A stretch of 35,362 bases of DNA, taken from contig NZ_JAIEWN010000055.1 in assembly GCF_019599295.1 (NCBI RefSeq), forward strand, positions 1-35,362, written 5' to 3'. Source of the DNA: Oscillochloris sp. ZM17-4 (GTDB lineage: Bacteria; Chloroflexota; Chloroflexia; Chloroflexales; Chloroflexaceae). This document shows positions 22,915 to 31,131 of this stretch, piece after piece (positions within the stretch are counted from its first letter, which is position 1; the number at the start of each line of letters is the position of its first letter). The notes beneath the pieces were generated by a model that was given only the letters and a program-made list of their open reading frames with translations, was not told the origin of the DNA and did no database searches. The position numbers and the translations under genes were made by a program.

Positions 22915-23784
22915 TCACCTCTTGCGGCGCATAAAGGCCAGCACCTGCGGGTCGATCAGGTCGTGGTCGAGGCTCGCCAGCCGCACCTCCAGGTTCTCCA
23001 CGCCGCCGTAGCTCTCCAGCGCGCTGCGGGTCAGCGCCTCAAACTGGCCGTCGGCCGGGCCCGAGTAGTAGCCCGCCTCGGCGAGCATGGTCTGCAGCTC
23101 GCTGGCGATCGCCGGCGTGATCGGCACCAGGGTGGCGAGGTCGGGCGGGGTAAGGTAAAATCGATGCAGGCCGATCAGCCGGGCCAGCTCGCCGATCGGC
23201 TCGGGGTGGTCGTCCACCCGCAGGTCCACGTAGCGGTCGTGGTTCCCGCCGTAGGCCCCGCCGGCGCGCGCCACATACAGCGCCGCCGACTGCCGGCCCC
23301 GCCGGTCGCCGCCGGCGGCCTGGCCCGCCGCCAGGGCGGCGAGCATCCGCTCGGCCAGCTCGCCCTCCGCCTGCTCGAAGGTGGTGGCCATCGCCTCAAC
23401 CACCCGCGCGCCGGCCAGGATGTTGCCCTGCACCGCGTAGCCCTCTCCCACCCGGTGCCCGGCCCAGTGCATGCAGCTCGCCCCCGTGTGTGCCGCCGCC
23501 CGGCCCGCCGCATCAACCAGCCCGACCTGGCGCTGCTCGGCGTCCGGGTCGCCCGCCAGCAGCTCGGCCAGGGTCTCGCTCGCGCTCCGGCCCGCCGCCA
23601 TCAGGGCCAGCCCATCGGGGCCGAAGCGAATGTTGGCCAGGGCCTGGGTGGCCACGGCGCCCGCGCCGGCCTGCGCCCAGGGCACCACCGCGCCCACGGC
23701 GAGAAACTTTGACTGCACAGCCACGCCCAGATCTCCGTTGCGCGGGTCGCGGGCGACGATCGAGAAGGTTGCGACAACAGGCAT
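22915..23784 (-). CDS. DUF1028-family protein with peptidoglycan-binding-like tail
   Basis: A 289-residue protein. The N-terminal two thirds match DUF1028: TFSIVARDPRNGDLGVAVQSKFLAVGAVVPWAQAGAGAVATQALAN, then GRAAAHTGASCMHWAGHRVGEGYAVQGNILAG and GGNHDRYVDLRVDDHPEPIGEL. The Thr-Phe-Ser beginning after MPVVA and the strand pattern resemble Ntn hydrolases. The last about 70 residues (ITPAIASELQTMLAEAGYYSGPADGQFEALTRSALESYGG) look like a putative peptidoglycan-binding repeat often joined to this family. The biochemical activity is not established. GGGGAG lies six bases before the ATG. It stands alone, convergent with the Fur-family gene. Confidence 0.85.
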   Translation of the reverse strand: MPVVATFSIVARDPRNGDLGVAVQSKFLAVGAVVPWAQAGAGAVATQALANIRFGPDGLALMAAGRSASETLAELLAGDPDAEQRQVGLVDAAGRAAAHTGASCMHWAGHRVGEGYAVQGNILAGARVVEAMATTFEQAEGELAERMLAALAAGQAAGGDRRGRQSAALYVARAGGAYGGNHDRYVDLRVDDHPEPIGELARLIGLHRFYLTPPDLATLVPITPAIASELQTMLAEAGYYSGPADGQFEALTRSALESYGGVENLEVRLASLDHDLIDPQVLAFMRRKR

Positions 23785-23801
23785 TGGCGGCTCCCCTATC
23801 T

Positions 23802-23902
23802 TAATTGCAGATTGTAGATTGTAGATTGCAGATTGGGTGATGTCTGACTCAATCTACACTCTATCATTTACACGCTACAATCTGCTATCTGCAATCTACA
23901 AT
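23802..23902. repeat. Degenerate 7-nt-unit palindrome (GATTGTA class)
   Basis: Left heptamers 23802-23836 (GATTGTA/GATTGCA) and right inverted heptamers 23850-23902, several of them diverged (such as CACTCTA, CATTTAC). The right arm overlaps the ATG (23901) of the following gene and replaces any Shine-Dalgarno. This copy is more worn than those at 10391 and 18642. Confidence 0.85.
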
Positions 23903-25862
23903 GACCACAGCAAGTATACAATCAGTTCGCCGACGCGGCCTGCTGCTCGCTCTACTGCTCATCTGTCTCTGCCCGCGCCCCCGGCCTAGCGCGCCAGCCG
24001 CCCTCGCCCAGAGCGGCTGCGCGGCCCCGGCGTCCGCCCCCGACGCCACGCCGGCGGCCCTCAGCCCCAGCGGCACCATCGGCCTCAGCTACGTCGCCAG
24101 CCTCGGTGGCGACACCGCCGCCGCCGCATCCGTCGGCGGCGGCCAGCGCCTGCTCTTCAGTCGGGGGGCCGATCTGGGGGATCTCAGGACGTCGACCTCA
24201 GATCTTCAGCGGCTGCACACGGATGAGCGTATTCAGGATATCGCTGCGGGCGCGGCGGCCCTCTACCTGGCCATCGGCCAAGGGGGCCTGCTGATCGCCA
24301 GCCCCGACGCCGCGCAGCGCCTCGGAGCCCTGCGCACGCCCGGCCTCGCCGCCGCGGTCGCCATCGACGGCGGGCGGGCCTACCTGGCCGCCGCTGGCCC
24401 AGGCGGCGGCCTCCAGGTGGTCGATGTGGCCGACAGCGCCGCGCCCCAGCTCCTCGGCGCAGCCCCCACCTACGGCTCGGCCGAGGACGTGGCCGTCGCC
24501 GGCGGCCTGGCCTACGTCGCCGAGGGACTCGGCGGCGGCGTCGAGATCTTCGACGTGGCCAACCCGCGCGCGCCGGCCCTGCGCGGCGCGCTGATCACCC
24601 CCGGCGCGGCGCGCGGCGTCGCCGTCGATGGCGATCGGGCCTACCTCGCCGCCGGCCCCTGCGGCCTCCAGGTCGTCGATGTCTCCGACCCCGCCGCGCC
24701 CCGCATGCTCGGCGCCGTGGCCACCGGCGGCGAGGCCCAGGCCGTCCGCATCGCCGGCGGGCGGGCCTACGTGGCCGCCGGCGACGCCGGGCTGCTAGTC
24801 TTCGCCCTCGGCGGCACCGCGCCCCAGCCCGTCGCCGCACGCAGCTTTGGCCCGCTCGCGCCCATCGGCGACGTGGACCTCGACGGCGGGGTGGCCGCCC
24901 TGGCCGCCGGCCCATCGGGCGCCCTGCTCGTGGACATCGGCGACCCCGCCCTGCCCACCGTCGCGGCGGCCCCCACCCTCGGCGGGGTGCGCGCGGCCCG
25001 CGCCGCCGCCGCCGAGATCTACCTGGCCCTTGGCGCGGGTGGCCTCGCCGTCACGCGGGCCGCCCTCGACGACCCGCTCATCCCCAGCCCGCGCAGCATC
25101 GCCGGCACCGCCCTCGGCCTCGCCCTCGGGCCGGCGGCCGGCGGCAAAACCACCATCTACACCGCCGGGGGCAGCGCCGGGCTCGGCGTCGCCCAGGCCG
25201 CATCAGGAGGCACCCCCACCCCACTGCGCACGATCAGCCTGCCCGGATCCATCGGCGCCATCCTGCTCGATGGCGACCAGGCCTACGCGGCGGCCGGCGG
25301 CGCCGGAGTCCACACCCTCAGCCTGACCGACCCGCTCAGCCCGACGCTCCAGGCCACGCTGGACACGCCGGGCGCCGCCCTCGACCTGGCCCGCGCCGGC
25401 GGCCTGCTCTACGTGGCCGACCGCGCCGGCCTCCAGGTGATCGACCCGGCCACACAGCGCATCATTGGCGAGTATACTGCCCCCGCCGGGGCCTTCGTGC
25501 AGGGCGTGGCCGTCGCCGGCGGGCGGGCCTACCTGGCCGACCGCGCCGGCCTGATCGTGCTCGACGTGGGCGACCCGACCAACCCCGCGCCGCTCACCGT
25601 GATCGACGGCTTCAGCGCCTACGCCGTCGCCATCCAGGGCACAACGCTCTTCGTGGCCGCCGGCAAAGACGGCGCGCTCGCCTTCGACCTGGGCGATCCG
25701 GCGGCCCCACGGCTCGCCGGCCGCTACGACACACCCGGCCTGGCCCAGGGCGTCGCCCCCGACGGCGCCACGCTCCTGGTGGCCGACGGCGACGGCGGCC
25801 TGCTGCGGCTGCGCGTGATCGCTCTTTCGTACCAGGTGCGACTGCCACTCATCGCGCGGTAG
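23901..25862 (+). CDS. Secreted LVIVD-repeat beta-propeller protein
   Basis: A 653-residue protein. The signal peptide is at residues 1-36 (RRRGLLLALLLICL...ALAQ). The rest is made of about 40-residue LVIVD repeats of the form 'GGLQVVDVADSAAPQLLGA ... ARGVAVDGDRAYLAAG', at least ten of them, which would form one or two beta-propellers. The protein ends exactly in SYQVRLPLIAR. No catalytic residues are apparent; surface binding or scaffolding is the most that can be said. Codons are very GC-rich. The ATG has no Shine-Dalgarno, since a 7-mer repeat ends on it. Confidence 0.85.
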   Translation: MTTASIQSVRRRGLLLALLLICLCPRPRPSAPAALAQSGCAAPASAPDATPAALSPSGTIGLSYVASLGGDTAAAASVGGGQRLLFSRGADLGDLRTSTSDLQRLHTDERIQDIAAGAAALYLAIGQGGLLIASPDAAQRLGALRTPGLAAAVAIDGGRAYLAAAGPGGGLQVVDVADSAAPQLLGAAPTYGSAEDVAVAGGLAYVAEGLGGGVEIFDVANPRAPALRGALITPGAARGVAVDGDRAYLAAGPCGLQVVDVSDPAAPRMLGAVATGGEAQAVRIAGGRAYVAAGDAGLLVFALGGTAPQPVAARSFGPLAPIGDVDLDGGVAALAAGPSGALLVDIGDPALPTVAAAPTLGGVRAARAAAAEIYLALGAGGLAVTRAALDDPLIPSPRSIAGTALGLALGPAAGGKTTIYTAGGSAGLGVAQAASGGTPTPLRTISLPGSIGAILLDGDQAYAAAGGAGVHTLSLTDPLSPTLQATLDTPGAALDLARAGGLLYVADRAGLQVIDPATQRIIGEYTAPAGAFVQGVAVAGGRAYLADRAGLIVLDVGDPTNPAPLTVIDGFSAYAVAIQGTTLFVAAGKDGALAFDLGDPAAPRLAGRYDTPGLAQGVAPDGATLLVADGDGGLLRLRVIALSYQVRLPLIAR

Positions 25863-25883
25863 GGCTGCACCCGTGAACCCGCC

Positions 25884-25924
25884 TTTGTCTGGTGCGGGCG
25901 GCGAATCCGCCCGCACCAGACAAA
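25884..25924. terminator. Perfect 18-bp hairpin after the propeller gene
   Basis: Arms 25884-25901 and 25907-25924 with loop CGAAT. The top of the stem, GGGCGGCGAATCCGCCC, resembles a second hairpin just downstream at 25931-25953 (GGGCGGCGAAGTCGCCC). The run TTTG/CAAA at the base gives only a weak U tract. Confidence 0.55.
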
Positions 25925-25930
25925 CATCAT

Positions 25931-25953
25931 CTTGGGCGGCGAAGTCGCCCAAG
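25931..25953. repeat. Second hairpin with the GGGCGGCGAA core
   Basis: An 8-bp stem CTTGGGCG/CGCCCAAG with a 7-nt loop, 17 nt before the next start codon. It shares its core with the hairpin at 25884-25924, which suggests a small repeat family. Confidence 0.5.
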
Positions 25954-25969
25954 ACCCCATCCTTAGGTT

Positions 25970-26563
25970 ATGGCGAGTGAGTTTCCAACCGCCCTCACCA
26001 TCGACGGCGTCGAGCTACGCCTGCGGGTCGAGCGCAAGGCGGTGAAGAACGTCAACGCGCGCATGGGCGAGGGTGCGCTCCAGGTGAGCATCCCGCAGCG
26101 GCTGGAGCGCGCCGAGGCCATGCGGATCATCGACGTCCTTGCCCGCCGGCTGCTGCGCCGCCAGCGCGCCCGCCAGATCAACGCCGAGGAGGACGTCGCC
26201 GCGCTGGCCCGCCGGGTCGCCCTGCGCTTCCCCCAGCCGCCCGAGGTGCAGCGCGTCGAGTTCACCACCATCACCAGCTCCTGCTGGGGCTCCTACAGCC
26301 CGCGCACCCGCAGCATCAAGATCAGCGCCGCCCTGCGCCACATGCCACCCTGGGTGCTGGAGGCGGTGGTGGCCCACGAGCTGGCCCACGCCATCCACCC
26401 CAACCACAGCCCGGCCTTCTGGGCGCTGCTGCGCAGCGTCTACCCCGACACCGATAGGGCCAGGGCCTTCCTGGAGGGCGTGGCATGGCTGGCCCGCTCC
26501 TGGGAGAGCCTGCCGTCCGTCGAGCGCGCCCAGCTCGCCGCCGAGCGCGAGGAGCAGCCGTGA
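25970..26563 (+). CDS. YgjP-type (DUF45/M48-related) metallopeptidase
   Basis: A 197-residue protein. The middle has VNARMGEGALQVSIPQRL and EFTTITSSCWGSYSPRTRSIKISAALRHMPPWVLEAVVAHELAHAIHPNHSPAFWALL. HELAH is the zinc-binding HExxH, and the His of NHSPAFW is the third ligand, as in the YgjP/DUF45 family. The SCWGSYS phrase corresponds to the family's 'sRWGScs'. It is probably a cytoplasmic zinc protease of unknown target. The TGA overlaps the GTG start of the truncated yigZ by 4 nt (GTGA), so the two were translated together. Confidence 0.85.
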   Translation: MASEFPTALTIDGVELRLRVERKAVKNVNARMGEGALQVSIPQRLERAEAMRIIDVLARRLLRRQRARQINAEEDVAALARRVALRFPQPPEVQRVEFTTITSSCWGSYSPRTRSIKISAALRHMPPWVLEAVVAHELAHAIHPNHSPAFWALLRSVYPDTDRARAFLEGVAWLARSWESLPSVERAQLAAEREEQP

Positions 26564-26814
26564 GCGACGCCAGCCGCTACCCCATCCCCGCCGCCCGCGC
26601 CAGCGCTGAGATCCTGGTGGTCAACTCGCGCTTCATCGCCGACGCCGCCCCGACGCCCGACGTGGCCGCCGCCAAGGCCTTCATCGCCGAGGTGCGCGCC
26701 GCCACGCCCGACGCCAGCCACCACTGCTTCGCCTACCTGGCCGGCTACGGTGCCAGCGTCACCGCCGGCATGAGCGACGACGGCGAGCCGGCGGGGACGG
26801 CGGGCCGGCCCCTG
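26560..26814 (+). pseudogene. yigZ: YigZ/IMPACT-family protein, 3' part deleted
   Basis: From the GTG at 26560 the protein reads RYPIPAARASAEILVVNSRFIADAAP...DASHHCFAYLAGYG...GMSDDGEPAGTAGRPL, the highly conserved N-terminal half of the UPF0029/IMPACT fold with its 'SDDGEP.GTAG.P' motif. Homology ends at residue 85. The usual continuation (a variable segment, then '...RYFGGIKLGTGGL') and the C-terminal domain are absent. From there on, the DNA is the antisense of a helicase gene, in which the frame happens to stay open. The gene cannot give a complete protein. Confidence 0.85.
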
Positions 26815-28098
26815 GGCCGCCGTCCAGCCCGCCGGGTCGCCCGCCAGCAGCCCCTCCAGCTCGGCGGCGCGCGCGATCAGCCCCTCGGCGTCGATGGCCG
26901 ACAGGAACAGCGAGGGCCGCGACTCGCCGCCAGACACCGCGTAGAGCTGCAGCCGCTCCTTGGCCCGCGTGAGCGACACATACAGCAGACGGCGCTCCTC
27001 CTCGATGTCGTCCGCGCCGCTGAAGGGGATGTAGCCGGCGTTACAGTGCGGCACCAGCACCACCGGCCACTCCAGCCCCTTCGCCCGGTGGATCGTGCGG
27101 ATGTCCACCGCGTCGGCGCGCGGCCCCGCGTCGGCCCGCTCGGCCTCCAGCTGGGCCAGGTGTGCCCGCAGCTCGGCCAGCGCACCCCGCCCCCGCGCGT
27201 ACTGGATGAAGGCCGCCACATTCGCCGCGTAGCCCGCGCCCGTCTCCGGGAAGCCGCTGTGCTCGATCAGGAAGCCCTGGTAGCCCAGGCGGGCGTCCAG
27301 GTCGGACAGCAGCTTCTCGGCCGGCAGGCGCAGCTGCGCGCCGCCCAGCCAGATCAGCAGCTCGGCCAGCTCACGCAGCGCCGCCGCCGTCCGCTCCGAG
27401 ACCTTCTCGCCCACACGGATGAGCGACGCGCTGAGCGGCTGCCCCTGGCGCAGCGCCGCGTCCGCGCACTCCTGGGAGAGCTGGCGGGTCAGGTAGCGCT
27501 TGGGCCGGTTGTAGACGCTGCGCCAGCAGAGGGTCAGGCGCTCGCCCTCCTCGGCAGAGAGCCGCCGGCCCGCCCGCAGGGCCGCATCGTAGCCGGCCAG
27601 CTCCGCATACTTCAGCAGGTCGTCGATCTCGCGGCGGCGGAAGAAGGGCTCGTCGCCGGCCAGCCGGTAGGGGATGCGCGCCGCGATCAGGGCCTGCTCC
27701 AGCACCGGCGTCTGCGCGTTCAGGCGCACCAGCACGGCGATCTCGGCGTAGCGGTGGCCGGCGGCCCGCGCCGCCGCGACATCCTCGGCGAGCTGGCGGG
27801 CCATGGCCGGCTCATCGGGCGCCCTGCGCAGTGCGGTCGCCCCGCCGAAACCCCGCGCGGCCACCAGCGCCTTCGGGTGGCGCTCGCGGTTCTGCGCGAT
27901 CACCCGGTTGGCCAGCACCACATGCCCGGCCCGGCAGCGGAAATTGTCGGTCATCTCGTACACGGCGGCCCCGTAGCGCTGGGCGAAGCCGCGGAAGAAG
28001 GCCATCCTGGCCCCGCGAAACCCATAGATCGTCTGGTCGTCGTCGCCGATGGCCATATAGTTGCCGTGCGGCGCGGCCAGCATATCGAGGATCTCGTA
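26812..28098 (-). pseudogene. UvrD/PcrA-type helicase fragment, truncated at both ends
   Basis: About 429 codons of an SF1 helicase. It starts in the middle of the motif II-III segment (YEILDMLAAPHGNYMAIGDDDQTIYGFRGA) and continues with motif IV (EMTDNFRC), motif V (IRTIHRAKGLEWPVVLVPHCNAGYIPF) and motif VI (EEERRLLYVSLTRAKERLQLYA). Walker A (motif I), Ia and the DExQ of motif II are missing, because the frame hits TGA at 28099-28101 exactly where the low-GC element begins. The 3' end is also lost: after GDPAGWTAAQ the frame runs into antisense yigZ and further, ending at 26440. It cannot hydrolyse ATP and is a remnant. No internal stops are present, so the damage is recent. Confidence 0.88.
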
Positions 28099-28112
28099 TC
28101 AGACCCCCTAAA

Positions 28113-28171
28113 TTAGCGCACTCTAGCAATTTAATCGATGCACTTTGAGAAACAAAAATCAATGCACTCTA
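28113..28171 (+). repeat. Transposon left-end repeats (three GCACTYT motifs)
   Basis: Motifs at 28118-28124 (GCACTCT), 28140-28146 (GCACTTT) and 28164-28170 (GCACTCT), the last two preceded by ATCRAT. Spacing is 22 and 24 bp, about two helical turns, as for transposase-binding sites in Mu/Tn7-type ends. The last one overlaps the stop codon of the AAA+ gene. Confidence 0.65.
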
Positions 28172-29182
28172 TTTTTGATTGCCTCCTTCTATCGGCGCCC
28201 CACCTGCATCTGATGGTGAGGACTTTTGCTCCTCAACACGCTCTAGGACACCTTGTTCGCTCAGTTGCTTTAAATCGGATAGTACCTCGTCCATGACCTG
28301 CTTTGTTAACAGTCGCTTTTTGCCCTCAAGCGCCTGCCCAAGTCGTAAATCTAGACTTTTTAATACTGGCGGTATATTGTGCCAGTCTCCTCGTGTGCGT
28401 CTCAGTATCTCCGCGAGGAACTCTCGCATTTGCTTTTTGCGCACAATATCGGAGCCGCTGCGGTCAAGTTCCGCACCGAGGTTGTTCTTCAGCAGGTGTG
28501 AAAAGGCAATCGGAAGGCTTTGGACATTAAGCCGATCTAGCTCGATAGGAGCAGGAAGTGCTGCTGCTCGGGCATCGCCATTTGCGCGAATTTTCGTCCA
28601 CACCTTGTTTTTCTGGCCCTTGTCCGTGGCTGCAATAATAAGGATAGATCGTAGGCGTGTTATAGTGCCGTATACATCATCATAGTCGAGAAAAAACTCT
28701 AACACTTGGTTTAGGCTATCGTCGTCGAGTATATCGCCATTATCCAAAACCAGAAGCTTAATCTTCAGCTCTCCTAGATCCTTGCGGATGCTTCTGATTA
28801 CCTTATGAATATCACTTCGCGTGCTAAGCGGCAGAGCATCACTGCCCATACCTCGCGCTACCATGTACGCAGGGCGGAGACGTCGGTCGAGCGAATGACG
28901 CACTGCTCTAATGAGCGCGCGCTGCCCGCTCATTGATGATCGCTCAGGTGTTTCTAGTTTGACGAAGAGAACCTCCTCTGGACGCACAGCGTCTTTTGGT
29001 GGTGCCTGCCCTTCCCAGCGACCAGTAAGCCAGTATCTATACAGCGCGTGTCGTCCACTACCGACAAATCCAGAGATGAGATGTAATCGCCTCTCAGCAA
29101 ATGCCAGATCAAGCGCCACAAGTTGCTCATCAGTTTGTGGCAACTTTACATATGTGAGTAGATTAAGCGATGCTTTGGTCAT
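28169..29182 (-). CDS. TnsC/TniB-like AAA+ transposition protein with altered nucleotide site
   Basis: A 337-residue protein, last gene of the transposition operon; its ATG overlaps the stop of the 650-aa gene by 4 nt. The P-loop position reads SGFVGSGRHAL (residues 37-47), with Arg44 in place of the Walker A Lys and His in place of Ser/Thr. The Walker B strand is KIKLLVLDNGDIL (about 140-152), with Asn148 instead of the catalytic Glu. A sensor-1-like strand follows (LRSILIIAATDKG). In Tn7 and Tn5053 relatives the AAA+ protein forms filaments on target DNA and activates TnsB/TniA; the position and size here support that role. The changed residues suggest slow or no ATP hydrolysis. Identification rests on context and the Walker pattern, not on strong sequence identity. 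Confidence 0.65.
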   Translation of the reverse strand: MTKASLNLLTYVKLPQTDEQLVALDLAFAERRLHLISGFVGSGRHALYRYWLTGRWEGQAPPKDAVRPEEVLFVKLETPERSSMSGQRALIRAVRHSLDRRLRPAYMVARGMGSDALPLSTRSDIHKVIRSIRKDLGELKIKLLVLDNGDILDDDSLNQVLEFFLDYDDVYGTITRLRSILIIAATDKGQKNKVWTKIRANGDARAAALPAPIELDRLNVQSLPIAFSHLLKNNLGAELDRSGSDIVRKKQMREFLAEILRRTRGDWHNIPPVLKSLDLRLGQALEGKKRLLTKQVMDEVLSDLKQLSEQGVLERVEEQKSSPSDAGGAPIEGGNQK

Positions 29183-31131
29183 TCTAACTGATCCATCAAA
29201 TCTTCCAGATCGGCAAAATCGTCTGGGTTGATGTCTAAAGGAGTTCGACTTCCGGTGTTGTTCGTCGTCGTATTCCCCTTCGCCTTCTTCCTCGGCTTCT
29301 TCGCCGTAGACGGCACTCCCTCAGTTCCTGTAGGCGTTGTAGGCTCTTTGGCTACGCGGTAGTCTCGCTTGATATTCACCCGTTCTGGAAGTCCGCCCGC
29401 TTCTTGCCGCACCTCTTCAGAGATAGCTGTAAGCTTCTGCACAAGCTCCTCTTTCATCGCATTAAGAGTGCCCTTCTTGGCTGCCTCGTGCTCCTCCTCA
29501 GAAATGTTCTGTTCCTTTTTTGGCACTGCACGAAACCACTCTCCATCGGCAAGCATGATCTCAACTTGCCAACCCACAATATCGAGCTTGATCGCACATA
29601 TGGGGAACTCAACATTCCCCTCAAGTGTTCGCGCAGCAGCATTCATCCAGATGCGGTAGAGGTGCTTGCGTGTCTCATGATCGTCACAGATAGGTACATA
29701 CACGTCGTAGTCGAAGTGGAAGCCGAAATGGTACATCCGAACAGATTTTTGTATCGGTGGCACGGGATAGGGCAGGCTTACCAGCCGCCTGATAGGAGGA
29801 GCAGGACGCGGGATGACGCTTTTCCAAACTTCCTCACGACTTGGGCGTGTCTGATCTTTGCGTCGTTTGTCCGGCAGGTGTTCGGTGTTGATCTCGTGGC
29901 GATATGCCTCTAACTCTTGTGTCCATCTTTCTGCGGTCCATAATGCAGCAGGGTTCTCCTGAGCTTTTTTCTCGCTTTCTCTGTCCCAATACGCACCAGG
30001 GTATTGTTCGATGAAATCTCTCAATTGGCCGTGGCGACTCTCAATTTTTCGAGGCCAAGGGCGACCAGGGAACGAATTAGTCATCTCGAAAGGTTCGTGG
30101 CCAGTTTCGGTAATCAGGCGTAGGATCTCAATGAGAGCTGTGAATGCAGATGCATTATCATTGTAGAGGTAGCGTGAAAGACAACGTGCTCTGACTATCG
30201 ATGTAGCCAAAAGTATTCCAAAGTCCTCTTTGGTATAGCTAACCTTTCGGGGCGATCCGTCAGGATTGAAATCTATCTTTGGCACAACTCGAATACCTAA
30301 AATGTAGTCTGAAATCCACTCCATGCCCCAAAGCAGGACTGCTTTAACTGCCAAGCCTTTATGGTTGAGGTAAAACTTGGGATGCAAATCATCATAAAGC
30401 CACCACCAATTAATTTCAGGAGGTGTGGTGTCTTTTTTTGGTACTAAATGCTCACGAGCCCACTCTTCGCCGTAGACTGCGTAGAGTATCAAAGCAGCAC
30501 TGTCGCCACTAAGCAAGAGATCTATCTCTCGGTTGACTTTCTTTGGCGTGAGTGCAGGCTGCATAGACCGTGCATACTTAAACACATCACGTCGGTCGAT
30601 TTCCTCGGGCAAGGGTACCCTAGGTATTCGTTCGCCTGTTGAAACAACAGAGTTTCGGTAGCGATCAAATATTCCGAGAAAAATAGCCTTTTTTTGGGGT
30701 TCTGGGAGTATGCTACCACGTGGGCGTCCAGGATTATTGATGAAATAGGCAGCACTAGCGGCATCAAAATCAGCGGCATCACGGCAATGCTCCTCCTCGT
30801 ACCGCTGATGCTCGTCGAGTATCTCAAAGAATCTACGTCGTTTCACTCTGAAAATCGTATCTACATCCTTCCAATCCTGATCAGTGTACACAGGACGAGC
30901 AGACCGCGCGCGCAGAGAACGAAAACGCCAGCTGAGATTTCGCTTGGCAGCCAGAATGAGTTGCTCATCTGGAGGCTGGTTGAAGAAATCAGGTTTGCGG
31001 CCCGGAAGTGTCTTGTTATCTGCGGCTAGTTCTTTTTCCTGGCTCGATTCAGAGGAGAGAGGGGTGCCATGGTGTTGATCACCCGACTCTGCATCGGGTA
31101 GATCAGAATTCTCTGCATCTCTTTCAGCCAT
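29179..31131 (-). CDS. DDE transposase, TnsB/TniA/MuA-like
   Basis: A 650-residue protein. The N-terminal 230 residues are charged and helical (probable end-binding HTH domains, e.g. around 140-210). The integrase core has a first Asp in NWWWLYDDLHPKFYL (D247/D248), then LLWGMEWISDYILGI, second Asp in YLYNDNASAF (D325) and Glu in GRPWPRKIESRHGQLRDFI (E364), 39 residues after D325. This is the standard D,D-x(35-40)-E arrangement of the Mu/Tn7/Tn5053 group. A C-terminal barrel is likely at about 450-530. The tail is lysine-rich, then ends acidic (DINPDDFADLEDLMDQLE), like the TnsB tails that contact TnsC. It would cut and join transposon ends. Its ATG overlaps the 890-aa gene's TAA by one base (TAATG). 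Confidence 0.8.
   Translation of the reverse strand: MAERDAENSDLPDAESGDQHHGTPLSSESSQEKELAADNKTLPGRKPDFFNQPPDEQLILAAKRNLSWRFRSLRARSARPVYTDQDWKDVDTIFRVKRRRFFEILDEHQRYEEEHCRDAADFDAASAAYFINNPGRPRGSILPEPQKKAIFLGIFDRYRNSVVSTGERIPRVPLPEEIDRRDVFKYARSMQPALTPKKVNREIDLLLSGDSAALILYAVYGEEWAREHLVPKKDTTPPEINWWWLYDDLHPKFYLNHKGLAVKAVLLWGMEWISDYILGIRVVPKIDFNPDGSPRKVSYTKEDFGILLATSIVRARCLSRYLYNDNASAFTALIEILRLITETGHEPFEMTNSFPGRPWPRKIESRHGQLRDFIEQYPGAYWDRESEKKAQENPAALWTAERWTQELEAYRHEINTEHLPDKRRKDQTRPSREEVWKSVIPRPAPPIRRLVSLPYPVPPIQKSVRMYHFGFHFDYDVYVPICDDHETRKHLYRIWMNAAARTLEGNVEFPICAIKLDIVGWQVEIMLADGEWFRAVPKKEQNISEEEHEAAKKGTLNAMKEELVQKLTAISEEVRQEAGGLPERVNIKRDYRVAKEPTTPTGTEGVPSTAKKPRKKAKGNTTTNNTGSRTPLDINPDDFADLEDLMDQLE

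Noticed and set aside
26485-28116. Very long plus-strand frame across the yigZ fragment and beyond
   Set aside because: Only the first 85 codons after GTG 26560 have family similarity. The rest is antisense to clear helicase motifs and is open because of GC-rich codon bias.
28099-28171. CRISPR-like spaced repeats at the transposon left end
   Set aside because: Only 7-10 bp are conserved, with spacers of about 15 bp. This fits transposase-binding sites, not CRISPR repeats.
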